From assembly GCF_038235435.1 (NCBI RefSeq), contig NZ_CP151275.1, positions 434,001 through 498,000 of the forward strand: 64,000 nucleotides of DNA, given 5' to 3'. A program made the position numbers and the translations under genes. Source of the stretch: Niveibacterium sp. SC-1. GTDB lineage: Bacteria > Pseudomonadota > Gammaproteobacteria > Burkholderiales > Rhodocyclaceae. This document shows positions 34,311 to 44,946 of the stretch, one piece after another. The first letter of the stretch is position 1; every line of letters begins with the position of its first letter. Under the pieces are notes generated by a model. The model made no database searches and was not told the DNA's origin. It saw nothing but the letters and a program-made list of their open reading frames with translations.

Positions 34311-34836
34311 GGGCGCTGAAACGTACATGGCAGGGCGTGACAGGACACGCCAGACGGCCCGCTCCTTGCCTGCGGGCCGCAGCCCCGCGCCAGCACTTGG
34401 CGGTGCAAGTGGTCCCAAGGCTTCCAGTGCGACCGCGCGAGATGGGTCGTGGGGCGATGTGTCGAGAGTCTGCGGCAGATCACGTTTCGCGCGCGAAACG
34501 TAAAGTCTTGTAAGACAACACCATTGCGTTGATGAGTGTCATTAAATTGCAATTTTTGTCGCCTCCTCGAAGGTTGTTGTGCCCCGCAAGAGTCCGCAAC
34601 AAGGCCGTCGCCTTCACAGCCGCAACTGCCCAAGTCCGCCGGGGCCGATCCTGGCGTTCGACGACCCCCACCCGTTCTCCGCTCCGTATGGGAGCCAATA
34701 CGGGTTGTGCCGCGATCACTAGTTTCCTTCCCCACGTCGCCGTCGCCGGGCAGAGAATGCCCCGGGTGGATGGTGCTTCCACGTCGCTGCCCCAGTGGTC
34801 CGGCGGTTCCTCTTTTCCAAACTTTGTGTGTGCTCC
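34311..34836. other. Non-coding interval with palindromes
   Basis: About 525 bases without a supported gene. It holds a 20-base perfect palindrome (34482-34501) and a 12-base AAATTGCAATTT palindrome (34544-34555) in a locally AT-rich patch. Nothing gene-like is seen in the rest. Confidence 0.5.
34482..34501. promoter_or_regulatory. 20-base perfect palindrome
   Basis: ACGTTTCGCGCGCGAAACGT is identical to its reverse complement. It sits in the intergenic space before an AT-rich patch, followed by GTCTTGTAAGAC, an imperfect palindrome. A dimeric DNA-binding protein site is the simplest reading. Confidence 0.45.
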
Positions 34837-35207
34837 ATGGCCGTGATCAGCTGCAGTGAATGTCAATCGGAAATGCCGGCCCTTGCCTCCACGTGTCCGG
34901 CTTGCGGACTCCCTAATCGGACCGCTGGGCGCCGGAAAGACAAAAGGCATCCCCGCCCTACGGCGTCGCCGCCGCGGCTCTGAGCCTTGTTCTGGTTCTG
35001 GTGCCCATGCCCCACACGGCGATGGCCGCATTGGCTGCGATCTGCGTCGTGGTCGGAGTCCTCGCGGTGCGCGAGGGTCAGAAGATGGCGGGGATTTGCT
35101 CGCTCGTTCTGACCTTCGCCATGGGGGTCTATGTTCTCTACGACAGCGTCGAGGACGCTGGCGACACTCGCGGCGGGACGGCGACGGCAGGGCGCTCGCC
35201 AGACTGA
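34837..35207 (+). pseudogene. Frameshifted zinc-ribbon plus membrane-segment protein
   Basis: The first frame from ATG 34837 gives a CxxC-type zinc ribbon (ISCSECQ, TCPACGLPN). Around 34925-34950 the coding pattern moves to another frame, which reads through PPYGVAAAALSLVLVLV and MAALAAICVVVGVLAVREGQ as two membrane helices and ends at 35207. Together they match a small zinc-ribbon membrane protein, separated by a one-base-type shift. Either the gene is broken in this strain or the shift is a sequencing error. Confidence 0.6.
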
Positions 35208-35399
35208 AACCCTCCACGTGCAGCGAGCCGCCGCGACATTGGTGGCTCGCCGAGGACGGCCAGGGATGCCTCGGTGCGCGACCCGGGCGAAGGGCTGTGC
35301 TCTACGCATGATCGGGCTCGCGTCCGGACGGTCGGGCGCGACGTCCGCAAGAGCGGTATCGTTGCGGCCTTCGCTCTTGCCTGGTTTCACCGCATCGCC

Positions 35400-36488
35400 A
35401 TGTCGCAGTCCCATAGCCCCGAGTCTTACGCCGCCCAGCTTGCCCCCAAGGTCGAGCAGTTCCGCCGCGATTTCGCGCCCTTCGAGCTACCCGAGCCCGG
35501 TGTCTTCGAGTCGGCGCCGCAGCATTACCGGATGCGTGCCGAATTCAGGATCTGGCAGCAGGCGGAAGGGCTCGACTATGCGATGTTCGATCCGCAGGAT
35601 CCGAAGCGCCTGATCCTGATGGAGACCTTCCCGACCGCGTCGGAAGCCATCTGCGCGGCGATGCTGCGTCTGAAGCAGTCGCTGATGGGGTCGGCGCTGC
35701 TGCGGGAGCGTTTGTTCCAGGTGAACTTCCTCTCGACGCTCAGCGGCGAGCTGATGATCACGCTGATCTACCACCGCAGACTCGACGAGGCGTGGGAGGC
35801 GGCGGCACGCGAGCTGGCGGCGGCGATGCAGGCGCAGGTGATCGGCCGCAGCCGCAAGCAGAAGCTCGTGCTGGATCGTGACTGGCTGTTGGAAGGCTTC
35901 GAGCTGGATGGCCGGCCGCTGCGTTACCAGCAGATCGAGGGCAGTTTCAGCCAGCCCAATGCCGGGGTGAATCGGCAGATGCTGGGCTGGGCGCGCCAAC
36001 AGGCGGCCACGCTTGGCGGCGACTTGCTGGAGTTGTACTGTGGCAACGGCAACTTCACGGTGGCGCTGGCGCCGCTCTTCGAACGCGTGCTGGCAACCGA
36101 AGTGAGCAAGTCCTCGGTGCGGGCGGCGGACTACAACCTCGAGGCCAACGGGATCAGCAACGTCGTGATCGCGCGCCTCTCGAGCGACGAGATGAGCGAC
36201 GCGCTGGCCAGGGTGCGCCCCTTCCGCCGCCTGGCGGCCATCGATCTCGACAGCTACCGCTTCAGCACGCTCTTCGTGGACCCGCCACGCTGCGGCCTGG
36301 ACGACACGACGCTCAAGATGGCTGCGGGTTTCCGCCACGTGCTCTATATCTCCTGTAACCCGCAGACCCTGCGCGACAACGTGGCCGCCTTGCACGCGAC
36401 GCACCGTATCGACGCCGCCGCGGTGTTCGACCAGTTCCCCTTCACCCACCACCTCGAATGCGGGGTCTTGCTCACGCGCAGGGACTGA
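35400..36488 (+). CDS. trmA: tRNA (uracil-54-C5)-methyltransferase
   Basis: A 362-residue methyltransferase making ribothymidine at position 54 of tRNA, with possible tmRNA activity. The N-terminal SPESYAAQLAPKV is family-typical, as is HYRMRAEFRIW. The S-adenosylmethionine site is LLELYCGNGNFTVALA. Catalytic-Cys and following motifs are VDPPRCGLDD and YISCNPQTLRDN, and HHLECGVLLTRR ends the protein. The start at 35400 keeps the family N-terminus. It is a single gene with a weak GC-hairpin shortly after the stop and no T-run. Confidence 0.96.
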   Translation: MSQSHSPESYAAQLAPKVEQFRRDFAPFELPEPGVFESAPQHYRMRAEFRIWQQAEGLDYAMFDPQDPKRLILMETFPTASEAICAAMLRLKQSLMGSALLRERLFQVNFLSTLSGELMITLIYHRRLDEAWEAAARELAAAMQAQVIGRSRKQKLVLDRDWLLEGFELDGRPLRYQQIEGSFSQPNAGVNRQMLGWARQQAATLGGDLLELYCGNGNFTVALAPLFERVLATEVSKSSVRAADYNLEANGISNVVIARLSSDEMSDALARVRPFRRLAAIDLDSYRFSTLFVDPPRCGLDDTTLKMAAGFRHVLYISCNPQTLRDNVAALHATHRIDAAAVFDQFPFTHHLECGVLLTRRD

Positions 36489-36885
36489 GCGCGATCCGGC
36501 CTGAGGGCAGGCCGGGCGTGGCTTGATGGGCGGTCCGGCAACACCACGCAGTCCCGGCCGGAAGGATCGCATCCGGGAACGTCCGGCGGGGCAGGTGCTG
36601 GCCTGGAGCTGCGGTGCCACGCGGCCCGACTGGACTCCCGGCCCGCACGGTTGGTCGGGTCCAGCTCTCCTGCGGTTCGCAACAAATGCTCTTCCCCGGA
36701 GGCCTCCGGGCCGATCGCGCCAGAATGCAAGCCCGATCGAGAACGAACTGACGCTCACACGACCCACCTCAAAGTGCGCGAAACCAGACAGGAGTTAAAT
36801 AGGCCGTTCTCTGCGGCCGCCTGATGGGCGGCCCTTCTCGAAACCGCGTTCGCCGCGCGTCCCCCTCTGTTCGGGAGAAACAGAC
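36489..36885. other. Non-coding interval before pta
   Basis: About 400 bases without a supported gene. It starts with a 7-base inverted repeat (CCGGCCT/AGGCCGG) just after trmA, lacking a T-run. The rest has no clear promoter. A GGGAG ribosome-binding site precedes the pta ATG. Confidence 0.5.
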
Positions 36886-38925
<2,040 letters not shown>

Positions 38926-39096
38926 GGCATCGCGCGGGTCGCCGCTGCAGGCAAGCGCGCGACCCTTGAAGCCCGGTTTGAGCCGATTGCTGCGCCGGGC
39001 GCCCCACGCCTGGCGCCGGCAATGTTCCGCCTGCACAAGACCGCGTCCGCCGATTTGCCCTCGCGGCCGAAAAACCGGAACATGCCGCCCCTTTGG

Positions 39097-39118
39097 CCGT
39101 TTCCCCCAGGGGGAACGG
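39097..39118. promoter_or_regulatory. Inverted repeat upstream of the ParB/KorB-like gene
   Basis: CCGTT-T-CCCCC-A-GGGGG-AACGG is an inverted repeat with one extra T in the left arm, ending 23 bases before the ATG. The position suits an operator for autoregulation by the KorB-like protein or a hairpin in the leader. Confidence 0.45.
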
Positions 39119-39141
39119 CGACGGTTTCATACGGGCAGAAA

Positions 39142-40014
39142 ATGGGTTTCACGAAGAGCGCAATCGAATTCAGGATGGTCGAACTCGACCAGATCGTGGC
39201 AGACCCCGAGCATCCGCGCCGGCAGTTCGACGAGGTGGCCCTCAAGCGTCTTGCCGACTCGATCGCAAGTTTTGGACTCATCCAGCCGGTGCTCGTGCAG
39301 CCGGCGGATGCCGAAGGCCGGTACCGCCTGATCGTGGGCGAGCGTCGGGTGCGCGCGGCGAGGCTGGCGGGTGCCGCCGAGATTCCCGTGCTGGTGCGGA
39401 CTTGCGAGCCCGGCGAAGCGCTGGAGGCGCAGGTTTTCGAGAACCTCGGGCAGGGGCTGCGCCAGGCCCTGACCCCGCGCGAGATGGCGCATGCGCTCAA
39501 GCGCATCGCCCGCGGCTTCGACTCGCCCGAGGAGGCGGCGGGGCACTTCGGTCAGCCGGCTACCTGGCTGGAGCAGAAGACCGCGCCGGCGAATCTCTCG
39601 CCCAAGGTCGAGGCCCTGCTCGACGCGGGCCAGATCACGAGCTGCACCACCGCCGTGCAGCTCGACAAGCTCGCGCAGAAGAACGAGGCCAAGCTCGATG
39701 CCCTGGTCTCGCAACTGGAGGCCGGCGAGAAGCTGCCCAAACGCGTGCTGGACTCGGTGCTGGTGGCCGAAGGCGTGAAGCGCAGCAAGAAGAGCAACCC
39801 GCCTCCGACGGAAGTCGAAGCCGCCGTGAGCGCCCCGGCCGCCACGCACGCGCCGGTCAGCCATGTGCCCACGCAGCGCCCCCATGCGCGCGCCGACAAG
39901 GTCCGCGTCGTCGCGCAACTGCTGGGACTCGATGCCGGCGACGAAGAGCTGGTGCTCGATCGCCTGATCGACGAATTCCTCGCGCTCAAGGGCGAGTCGA
40001 ACCCGCCTTTCTGA
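39142..40014 (+). CDS. ParB/KorB family DNA-binding protein
   Basis: A 290-residue ParB-superfamily protein. The N-terminal CTPase/clamp domain (about residues 12-95) includes the GERR motif at 66-69 (LIVGERRVRAARLAGA). A KorB-like helix-turn-helix follows: LTPREMAHALKRIARGFDSPEEAAGHFGQPATWLEQ. The C-terminal part is Lys/Pro-rich with a dimerisation-like region. No parA or parS-like array is adjacent, which suggests a regulatory or remnant plasmid/island role. The ATG at 39142 matches the conserved domain start. Confidence 0.9.
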   Translation: MGFTKSAIEFRMVELDQIVADPEHPRRQFDEVALKRLADSIASFGLIQPVLVQPADAEGRYRLIVGERRVRAARLAGAAEIPVLVRTCEPGEALEAQVFENLGQGLRQALTPREMAHALKRIARGFDSPEEAAGHFGQPATWLEQKTAPANLSPKVEALLDAGQITSCTTAVQLDKLAQKNEAKLDALVSQLEAGEKLPKRVLDSVLVAEGVKRSKKSNPPPTEVEAAVSAPAATHAPVSHVPTQRPHARADKVRVVAQLLGLDAGDEELVLDRLIDEFLALKGESNPPF

Positions 40015-40129
40015 GGCGCGTAGTCGTTGGCCCTGCCGGGCTCGCTCGCACGAACGGGCACCCGGTGCGTGGTCACATCCGCTACCGGGTGCGTTCGGGC
40101 GAACCGGAAGGCTCACCCGACGCGGACCC

Positions 40130-41320
40130 CTAAACCGCCTCCGGTTCGCGCGGTGCCTGCGGACGCAGGCCCGTCACGATGGGCACCACCGCCGCATGCA
40201 CCGCGATCACCGAGAGCCAGACCGCGCCCGGCCAGCGCAGGCGGACCGCGCCGTAGATCGTCGCGAAGGCGAGCGGGCCGACGACGGCCGCGAGGCTCAT
40301 CACCGAACTCAGCACGCCTTGCAGCTGGCCCTGCTCTTTTCGACCCACCTGTCGGGTGGCGATCGCCTGCAGGGCGGGCGTGCCGATGCCGCCCAGCGCG
40401 AAGACGGGCATCACGGCGAAGACCATCCAGGCCCGCTGCGCGAAGGCCAACACGACGAGCGCGAGTGAAGCGCAGGCGAGGCCGCCCAGGACGGTGCCGC
40501 GCTCGCCCATGAGGCGGACGGCCCTGCCGGGCAGAGTGGCCTGGACCACGGCCTGGCAGATGCCGAATGCGCCCAGCGAGAGGCCGATCCAGAGTCCGTT
40601 CCAGTTAAACGCATCCTTGCCCCACAGGGCCCAGCAGGTGCCATAGACCTCGCCGGTGGCGCTGAAGAGGAAGAAGAGCACAGCGACCGTGCGCAGCGGT
40701 TTCATCGAGACCGTCCAGCGCAGCGAACGCAAGGGGTTGAGCGTCTGCAGGGCAAAAGGCGCGCGGCTGGGCGCATGCGACTCGGGCAGCGCGAACAGCG
40801 CCAGCAGGAAATTGAGCCCATTGAGGAGGGCCGCGGCGAGGAAGGGCAGGCGCAGCGCATGATCGCCCAGTGCGCCGCCGAGGACCGGGCCGACGATGAA
40901 GCCCGCGCCGAAGAGCGCATTGAGCAGCCCGAAGCGGCCGGCGCGTTCCTCCTCGGTCGAGATATCGGTGATGTAGGCGGTCGCGACGGCGAGGTTGGCG
41001 CTGGTGAGGCCGGCGATCGCGCGGCCGAGCAGCAGCAGGCGAAAATCCGTCGCGCAGGCCATGAGGAGGTAGCTCGCGCTCGCGCCGGCCAGCGACAGCA
41101 GCAGGATGGGGCGACGACCGTAACGGTCGCTCAGCGCACCCAGCACCGGCGCGAAGAGGAATTGGGCGAGGGCGTAGAGGGCGGCGACCAGGCCGACGGC
41201 GAGCGCGGTGTCGCCGCCGGGGGCGAGAGCCTGGAGCAGCCGCGGCAGGATGGGAAAGACCAGTCCGATGCCGATGGCGTCCAGCGCGATCGCGCTGAAG
41301 ATGATGATGAGGGAATTCAA
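40130..41320 (-). CDS. TetA-type MFS drug efflux transporter
   Basis: A 396-residue major facilitator with about twelve helices, close to the TCR/Tet family. Motif A is FAPVLGALSDRYGRRPILLLS. The start IIIFSAIALDAIGIGLVFPILPRLL is Tet-typical, and GRAIAGLTSANLAVATAYITDIS follows. Class A/C-like signatures are conserved, but substrate specificity (tetracycline or other) cannot be predicted. It is divergent from a LysR-family gene with a symmetrical operator-like element between, so that regulator probably controls it. Confidence 0.93.
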   Translation of the reverse strand: MNSLIIIFSAIALDAIGIGLVFPILPRLLQALAPGGDTALAVGLVAALYALAQFLFAPVLGALSDRYGRRPILLLSLAGASASYLLMACATDFRLLLLGRAIAGLTSANLAVATAYITDISTEEERAGRFGLLNALFGAGFIVGPVLGGALGDHALRLPFLAAALLNGLNFLLALFALPESHAPSRAPFALQTLNPLRSLRWTVSMKPLRTVAVLFFLFSATGEVYGTCWALWGKDAFNWNGLWIGLSLGAFGICQAVVQATLPGRAVRLMGERGTVLGGLACASLALVVLAFAQRAWMVFAVMPVFALGGIGTPALQAIATRQVGRKEQGQLQGVLSSVMSLAAVVGPLAFATIYGAVRLRWPGAVWLSVIAVHAAVVPIVTGLRPQAPREPEAV

Positions 41321-41388
41321 TGCGGGAACCTTGGAGAGTGAGTGTTCGCCCCGCGACTGCCGGTTGTGGGCGGGGATCGGGGCGAGGC

Positions 41389-41409
41389 GATCATCACCCT
41401 GTCGTGATC
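41389..41409. promoter_or_regulatory. LysR-type operator-like palindrome
   Basis: GATCA, 11 bases, TGATC is a perfect inverted repeat with the T-N11-A core of LysR-type sites. It lies between the divergent MFS gene and the LysR gene, where such a regulator would bind. Confidence 0.6.
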
Positions 41410-41434
41410 ATGCATCCAGTGATATATCTTCAGG

Positions 41435-42370
41435 ATGTCCATGCACAAGATCGATATCTCCCGGATCGACCTCAACCTCCTGGTGGTCTTCGAGGCCTTG
41501 ATGGAGGAGCGACATGTGGGGCGCGCCTCGGTCCGGCTCTCGCTCTCTCAGTCGGCGACCAGCCATGCGTTGGCGCGGCTCCGCGCGCTCTTCGAAGACC
41601 CCTTGTTCGTGCGCAATCCGCGGGGCATCGAGGCGACGGCGCGCGGGCGCGAACTGGCCGTGCCGATCGCCGAGGCGCTGGCACAGTTGCGCGTCGTCTT
41701 CGCGCCCAAAGCCGCCTTCGATCCCGCCGCGCTACGCCGGACCTTCACCGTTTCCACCCACGACTACGCACTCGCCACCCTGGTGCCGGCCCTCATGGTG
41801 GCGCTTCGCGCGCAGGCGCCAGGCGTAGAGCTGCGCTGCGTGAGCGTGCATCCCACCCGCATCGTGGAAGCGCTGGACCGCGGCGAGCTGGACTTTGCGC
41901 TGGGCGGCTTGAGACGGGTGCAGGCGGCGCGTGTGCAGCACACCCTCCTGTTCAGGGATCACTTCGTCGGCGTCGCGCGGCAGGGCCACCCCCGGCTGCG
42001 CAAGGGGCGCATGTCGCTCAAGGACTTCGCCGCGCAGTCCCATGTGGTCGTGTCACCCAGCGGCGAGACGCGGGTCGATGTCGACGCCGCCCTGGTGGCG
42101 CTGGGGATAGAACGGCGCATCGCGATGACGGCACCGAGTTTTCTCGCGCTGCCCTTTATCGTCGAGGGCAGCGATCTCATCGGCGTGCTACCCCGGCGGC
42201 TCGCCGCGCGCGCGGCCGAACGCATGGCCCTGAGCTGCTTCGAACTGCCCTTCGAGGCGGAGCCCAGCACCTGCAGCATGGCCGCGCTCAAGCCGCTGAT
42301 GGCGACCCCGGAGATGCAGTGGATGCGTGCGTTGCTCGAAGCCGCGGCGGCACAAGGCGCGGCGGACTGA
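41435..42370 (+). CDS. LysR family transcriptional regulator
   Basis: A 311-residue regulator. The N-terminal helix-turn-helix includes DLNLLVVFEALMEERHVGRAS and SQSATSHALARLRALFEDPLFVRNPRGIEATARG, which fits the NodD/LinR/NahR-like group. A C-terminal effector-binding domain follows, with FTVSTHDYALATLVPALM. It is divergent from the TetA-type transporter, and the operator-like palindrome lies 26-46 bases upstream of its ATG. It probably senses the pump's substrate, but the inducer is unknown. Confidence 0.95.
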   Translation: MSMHKIDISRIDLNLLVVFEALMEERHVGRASVRLSLSQSATSHALARLRALFEDPLFVRNPRGIEATARGRELAVPIAEALAQLRVVFAPKAAFDPAALRRTFTVSTHDYALATLVPALMVALRAQAPGVELRCVSVHPTRIVEALDRGELDFALGGLRRVQAARVQHTLLFRDHFVGVARQGHPRLRKGRMSLKDFAAQSHVVVSPSGETRVDVDAALVALGIERRIAMTAPSFLALPFIVEGSDLIGVLPRRLAARAAERMALSCFELPFEAEPSTCSMAALKPLMATPEMQWMRALLEAAAAQGAAD

Positions 42371-42530
42371 GACCCCTCGCCGTCCCGGCAGGCGAATCCG
42401 TGACGGAACAGGGCGCAGCGCAGCCCGATCGCAGGGTCATCGGCCTGCACATGGTGGCGCCGCCCGGCCACGGCGGGGCGGCGCCTGCCGCGCGCTTGAG
42501 CCGGCCCGGCGCGGGTGGCAGCATGCGCCG

Positions 42531-42962
42531 ATGACCAGCAAGCTCAGCCCCGAACAGCAATTGCGCGAACTCGCACGCTTGCGCCGCGTGCGCGACCGGA
42601 TCGACCGCGAGTTCGCGCAACCGCTGGACGTGGAGGCGTTGGCGCGCGGCATCGGCATGTCGGCCGGCCATCTGAGCCGGCAGTTCCGCCAGGCCTATGG
42701 CGAATCGGTCTATGCCTACCTGATGACGCGTCGCATCGAGCGCGCCATGGCGCTGCTGCGTCGGGGTGACCTTTCGGTCACCGAGGTCTGCTTCGAGGTC
42801 GGCTGCTCTTCCCTGGGCACCTTCAGCACCCGCTTTGCCGAGCTGGTGGGCATGCCGCCCAGCGCGTACCGGGAGCAACAGGCGCTTGCGACCCTGGGCA
42901 TGCCCTCCTGCGTGGCGCGGCAGGTCACGCGACCGATCAGGAATCGAGAAGCGCCGGACTAG
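42531..42962 (+). CDS. AraC family transcriptional regulator, short
   Basis: A 143-residue regulator consisting mainly of the AraC DNA-binding domain with both helix-turn-helix units: FAQPLDVEALARGIGMSAGHLSRQFRQAYGESVYAYLMTRRIERA and LLRRGDLSVTEVCFEVGCSSLGTFSTRFAELVGMPPSAYRE. A ligand-binding domain is missing, as in other short members found next to VOC-domain genes. The VOC/glyoxalase gene starts 55 bases downstream on the same strand, indicating a likely operon or a regulated pair. Confidence 0.92.
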   Translation: MTSKLSPEQQLRELARLRRVRDRIDREFAQPLDVEALARGIGMSAGHLSRQFRQAYGESVYAYLMTRRIERAMALLRRGDLSVTEVCFEVGCSSLGTFSTRFAELVGMPPSAYREQQALATLGMPSCVARQVTRPIRNREAPD

Positions 42963-43017
42963 GTCGCCCGCCTAGACTGTGTCCATGGATTTCACCCCCC
43001 ACACAGGAGACGACACC

Positions 43018-43428
43018 ATGAACATCAGCATTCATTCGAGCTTCCTCCCGCACACCGACGCGGAAGCCTCGCTCAAGTTCTACCGCGACATCCTCGGCTT
43101 CGAGCTGCGCAACGACGTTGGCTACAACGGCATGCGCTGGCTCACCGTCGGCCCGGTCGGCCAGCCGGATACGAACATCGTGCTCTTCCCGCCCGCCGCG
43201 ACGCCCGGCATCAACGAGGACGAACGTCGCACCATCGCCGAGATGATGGCCAAGGGCACTTACGCGATGCTGCTGCTGGCCAGCCCGGATGTGGACGCCA
43301 GTTTCGAGCGGGTGCAGGCGCATGACGTGGAAGTGGTGCAGGAACCGACCGACCAGCCCTACGGCGTGCGCGACTGCGCGGTGCGCGATCCGGCCGGCAA
43401 TCTCCTGCGTATCCAGCAGCGGCGCTGA
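43018..43428 (+). CDS. VOC/glyoxalase-superfamily protein
   Basis: A 136-residue vicinal-oxygen-chelate protein (glyoxalase/bleomycin-resistance-like). Two beta-alpha-beta-beta-beta modules are visible: LPHTDAEASLKFYRDILGFEL and VQAHDVEVVQEPTDQPYGVRDCAVRDPAGNLLRI. The metal-type residues are present only in part (His13, C-terminal region). The substrate is not predictable. The ATG at 43018 follows GGAGACGAC. It is preceded by a short AraC regulator, a frequent pairing. Confidence 0.9.
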   Translation: MNISIHSSFLPHTDAEASLKFYRDILGFELRNDVGYNGMRWLTVGPVGQPDTNIVLFPPAATPGINEDERRTIAEMMAKGTYAMLLLASPDVDASFERVQAHDVEVVQEPTDQPYGVRDCAVRDPAGNLLRIQQRR

Positions 43429-43445
43429 GGCATGCCGCCCGCCCC

Positions 43446-44351
43446 TCAGACGGGACGGGCGGCGAGCATCTGCGCGAAAGCCTCGCGATCCATCAGGCCC
43501 TCGGTGGCGCCGTTGTGCGCCACCTTGATACCGGCATAGAGAACCGCGTTGCGCAGGGCGACGGGCGCCGCGTGGCCCCGCAAGTGCTGGTCGATGAAGG
43601 CCGAGAAAAGCGCATCGCCCGCGCCCACGGTGTTCACCACGCCCTGCGGCGCTGCTGCGGGGACGTGCAGCAGCGCTTGTCCGCGCTCGGAGAGCAAGGC
43701 GCCCTTCGCGCCCAGTCCCACCACGATGACCGCAGGCGCGAAGCGCCGACGCAGGGCCTCGATGGCCTGCTCCGGACTGCAGGGCAGGGCCTCGTCGGAG
43801 AGGAAGAGGATGTCGGCGGCCGCCATGAAGTCGTGGTTGTAGGCATCGTCGAAATTGCTCAGCGCGTGGACGTCAGTCGCGATCGGGATGCCGCGTCGAT
43901 GGGCTTCGGCCAGTAGCGGCCGGGCGAAGTTGATGTTGCAGACGACTGCCAGCGCCGCGTCATCGAGCAGCCCGGGCGTCGCGGCCGACGGGTAGGCGCA
44001 GGACTGCAGCGACTTGAGGTCGCAGTGGATCTGGCGGGTTCCGTCGGGGGCAACGAGGATTACTGACTGCGAGGTCGCCGATTCGGCATCGCTGAGCCAG
44101 CGTGGGTCCAGTCCGAGCCCGGGCAGCGCGTGACGCAGGGCAGCGCCCGTCTCGTCCTGGCCGATGAGGCTGGCGAAGCGCACTTCGTGACCCTGGCGCG
44201 CCAGCGCGACGCTCACGTTCAAGCCCACGCCCGCATGCGAGGCGCTGATGCCGTCGAAGGGAAAGCAGGCCGGGTAGTAGGGAAGGGGAAAACCCTCCAC
44301 CCGCAGATTGGTCTCGTGCGTGTAGAGCCCGGCCACGACCAGTGCGCTCAT
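43446..44351 (-). CDS. PfkB family carbohydrate/nucleoside kinase
   Basis: A 301-residue sugar- or nucleoside-type kinase. Substrate-binding AGVGLNVSVALARQGHEV has the family's N-terminal Gly-rich motif in variant form. The catalytic NTVGAGDALFSAF motif lies near residues 240-252, with Asp246 as base. ATP-site segments VVGLGAKGAL and AGIKVAHNGA are present. The start at 44351 follows GGGAGTG. The sugar phosphorylated (ribose, fructose, deoxyribose or another) cannot be decided. It is convergent with the VOC gene and stands alone. Confidence 0.9.
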   Translation of the reverse strand: MSALVVAGLYTHETNLRVEGFPLPYYPACFPFDGISASHAGVGLNVSVALARQGHEVRFASLIGQDETGAALRHALPGLGLDPRWLSDAESATSQSVILVAPDGTRQIHCDLKSLQSCAYPSAATPGLLDDAALAVVCNINFARPLLAEAHRRGIPIATDVHALSNFDDAYNHDFMAAADILFLSDEALPCSPEQAIEALRRRFAPAVIVVGLGAKGALLSERGQALLHVPAAAPQGVVNTVGAGDALFSAFIDQHLRGHAAPVALRNAVLYAGIKVAHNGATEGLMDREAFAQMLAARPV

Positions 44352-44946
44352 GTGGCACTCCCACCGGAGATGCGGGCGGGCAAGACGCACAGCACCGGAT
44401 CGGACGCGCTTCGGGGCGGAACGCGGAACAGGAGGGAGAGCACGACGCGTTCCTTCACGCAGGGCAGGCGCGAGCCAGTCTAGGGAGAACCCGGCCGCGC
44501 GACCTGCCCGGAATTGCGGGCGCCGGGCCTGGGCGCCTCGTTCGCAATGGCGGCTTCGCTCCGGCGGGAAAGGGGCATGGGTGTCCGCGCCAGCGCCGCC
44601 TGAAACCCGGATTCAGCCGGCGTGACAAACCTCGCGCAAGGCATCGCTCGTTAGTGCAAACGGCACGGCGAGGACGGTGCGCGCGCTGTGCGCGTGACGC
44701 GCGTGCGAGGCGCGATCAGGGGCTGCGGATCGCGCCGAGCGTTGCGTTCTCCACAAAACCAATGCCCCCAAGAGGGTTTTTCGATGGCTTCAATCCGGCT
44801 CATGATCTATATCAGATACGGGCTTGTAACAAACCGTAGCCTCACGCCCAAACAAGGTAAGCCGGAGCCGGCAGTAGCTGGTCCGCGCGTCTTCACCAAA
44901 CGAACGCTTAGGTGGTCGAGTTTTTCGTCGATCGGGGGGCTGGGCA
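44352..44946. other. Upstream region of the decaheme operon
   Basis: About 595 bases without a supported gene. An FNR-like site lies at 44802-44815. The first 400 bases are GC-rich with no recognisable element. The rest is AT-rich compared with its neighbours and probably holds the operon promoter. Confidence 0.55.
44802..44815. promoter_or_regulatory. FNR-like binding site upstream of mtrC
   Basis: ATGAT-CTAT-ATCAG has the core TGAT-N4-ATCA of the FNR/ANR box (TTGAT-N4-ATCAA), 8 of 10 consensus positions. It lies about 131 bases before the mtrC ATG. Regulation by oxygen fits an extracellular electron transfer operon. Confidence 0.6.
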
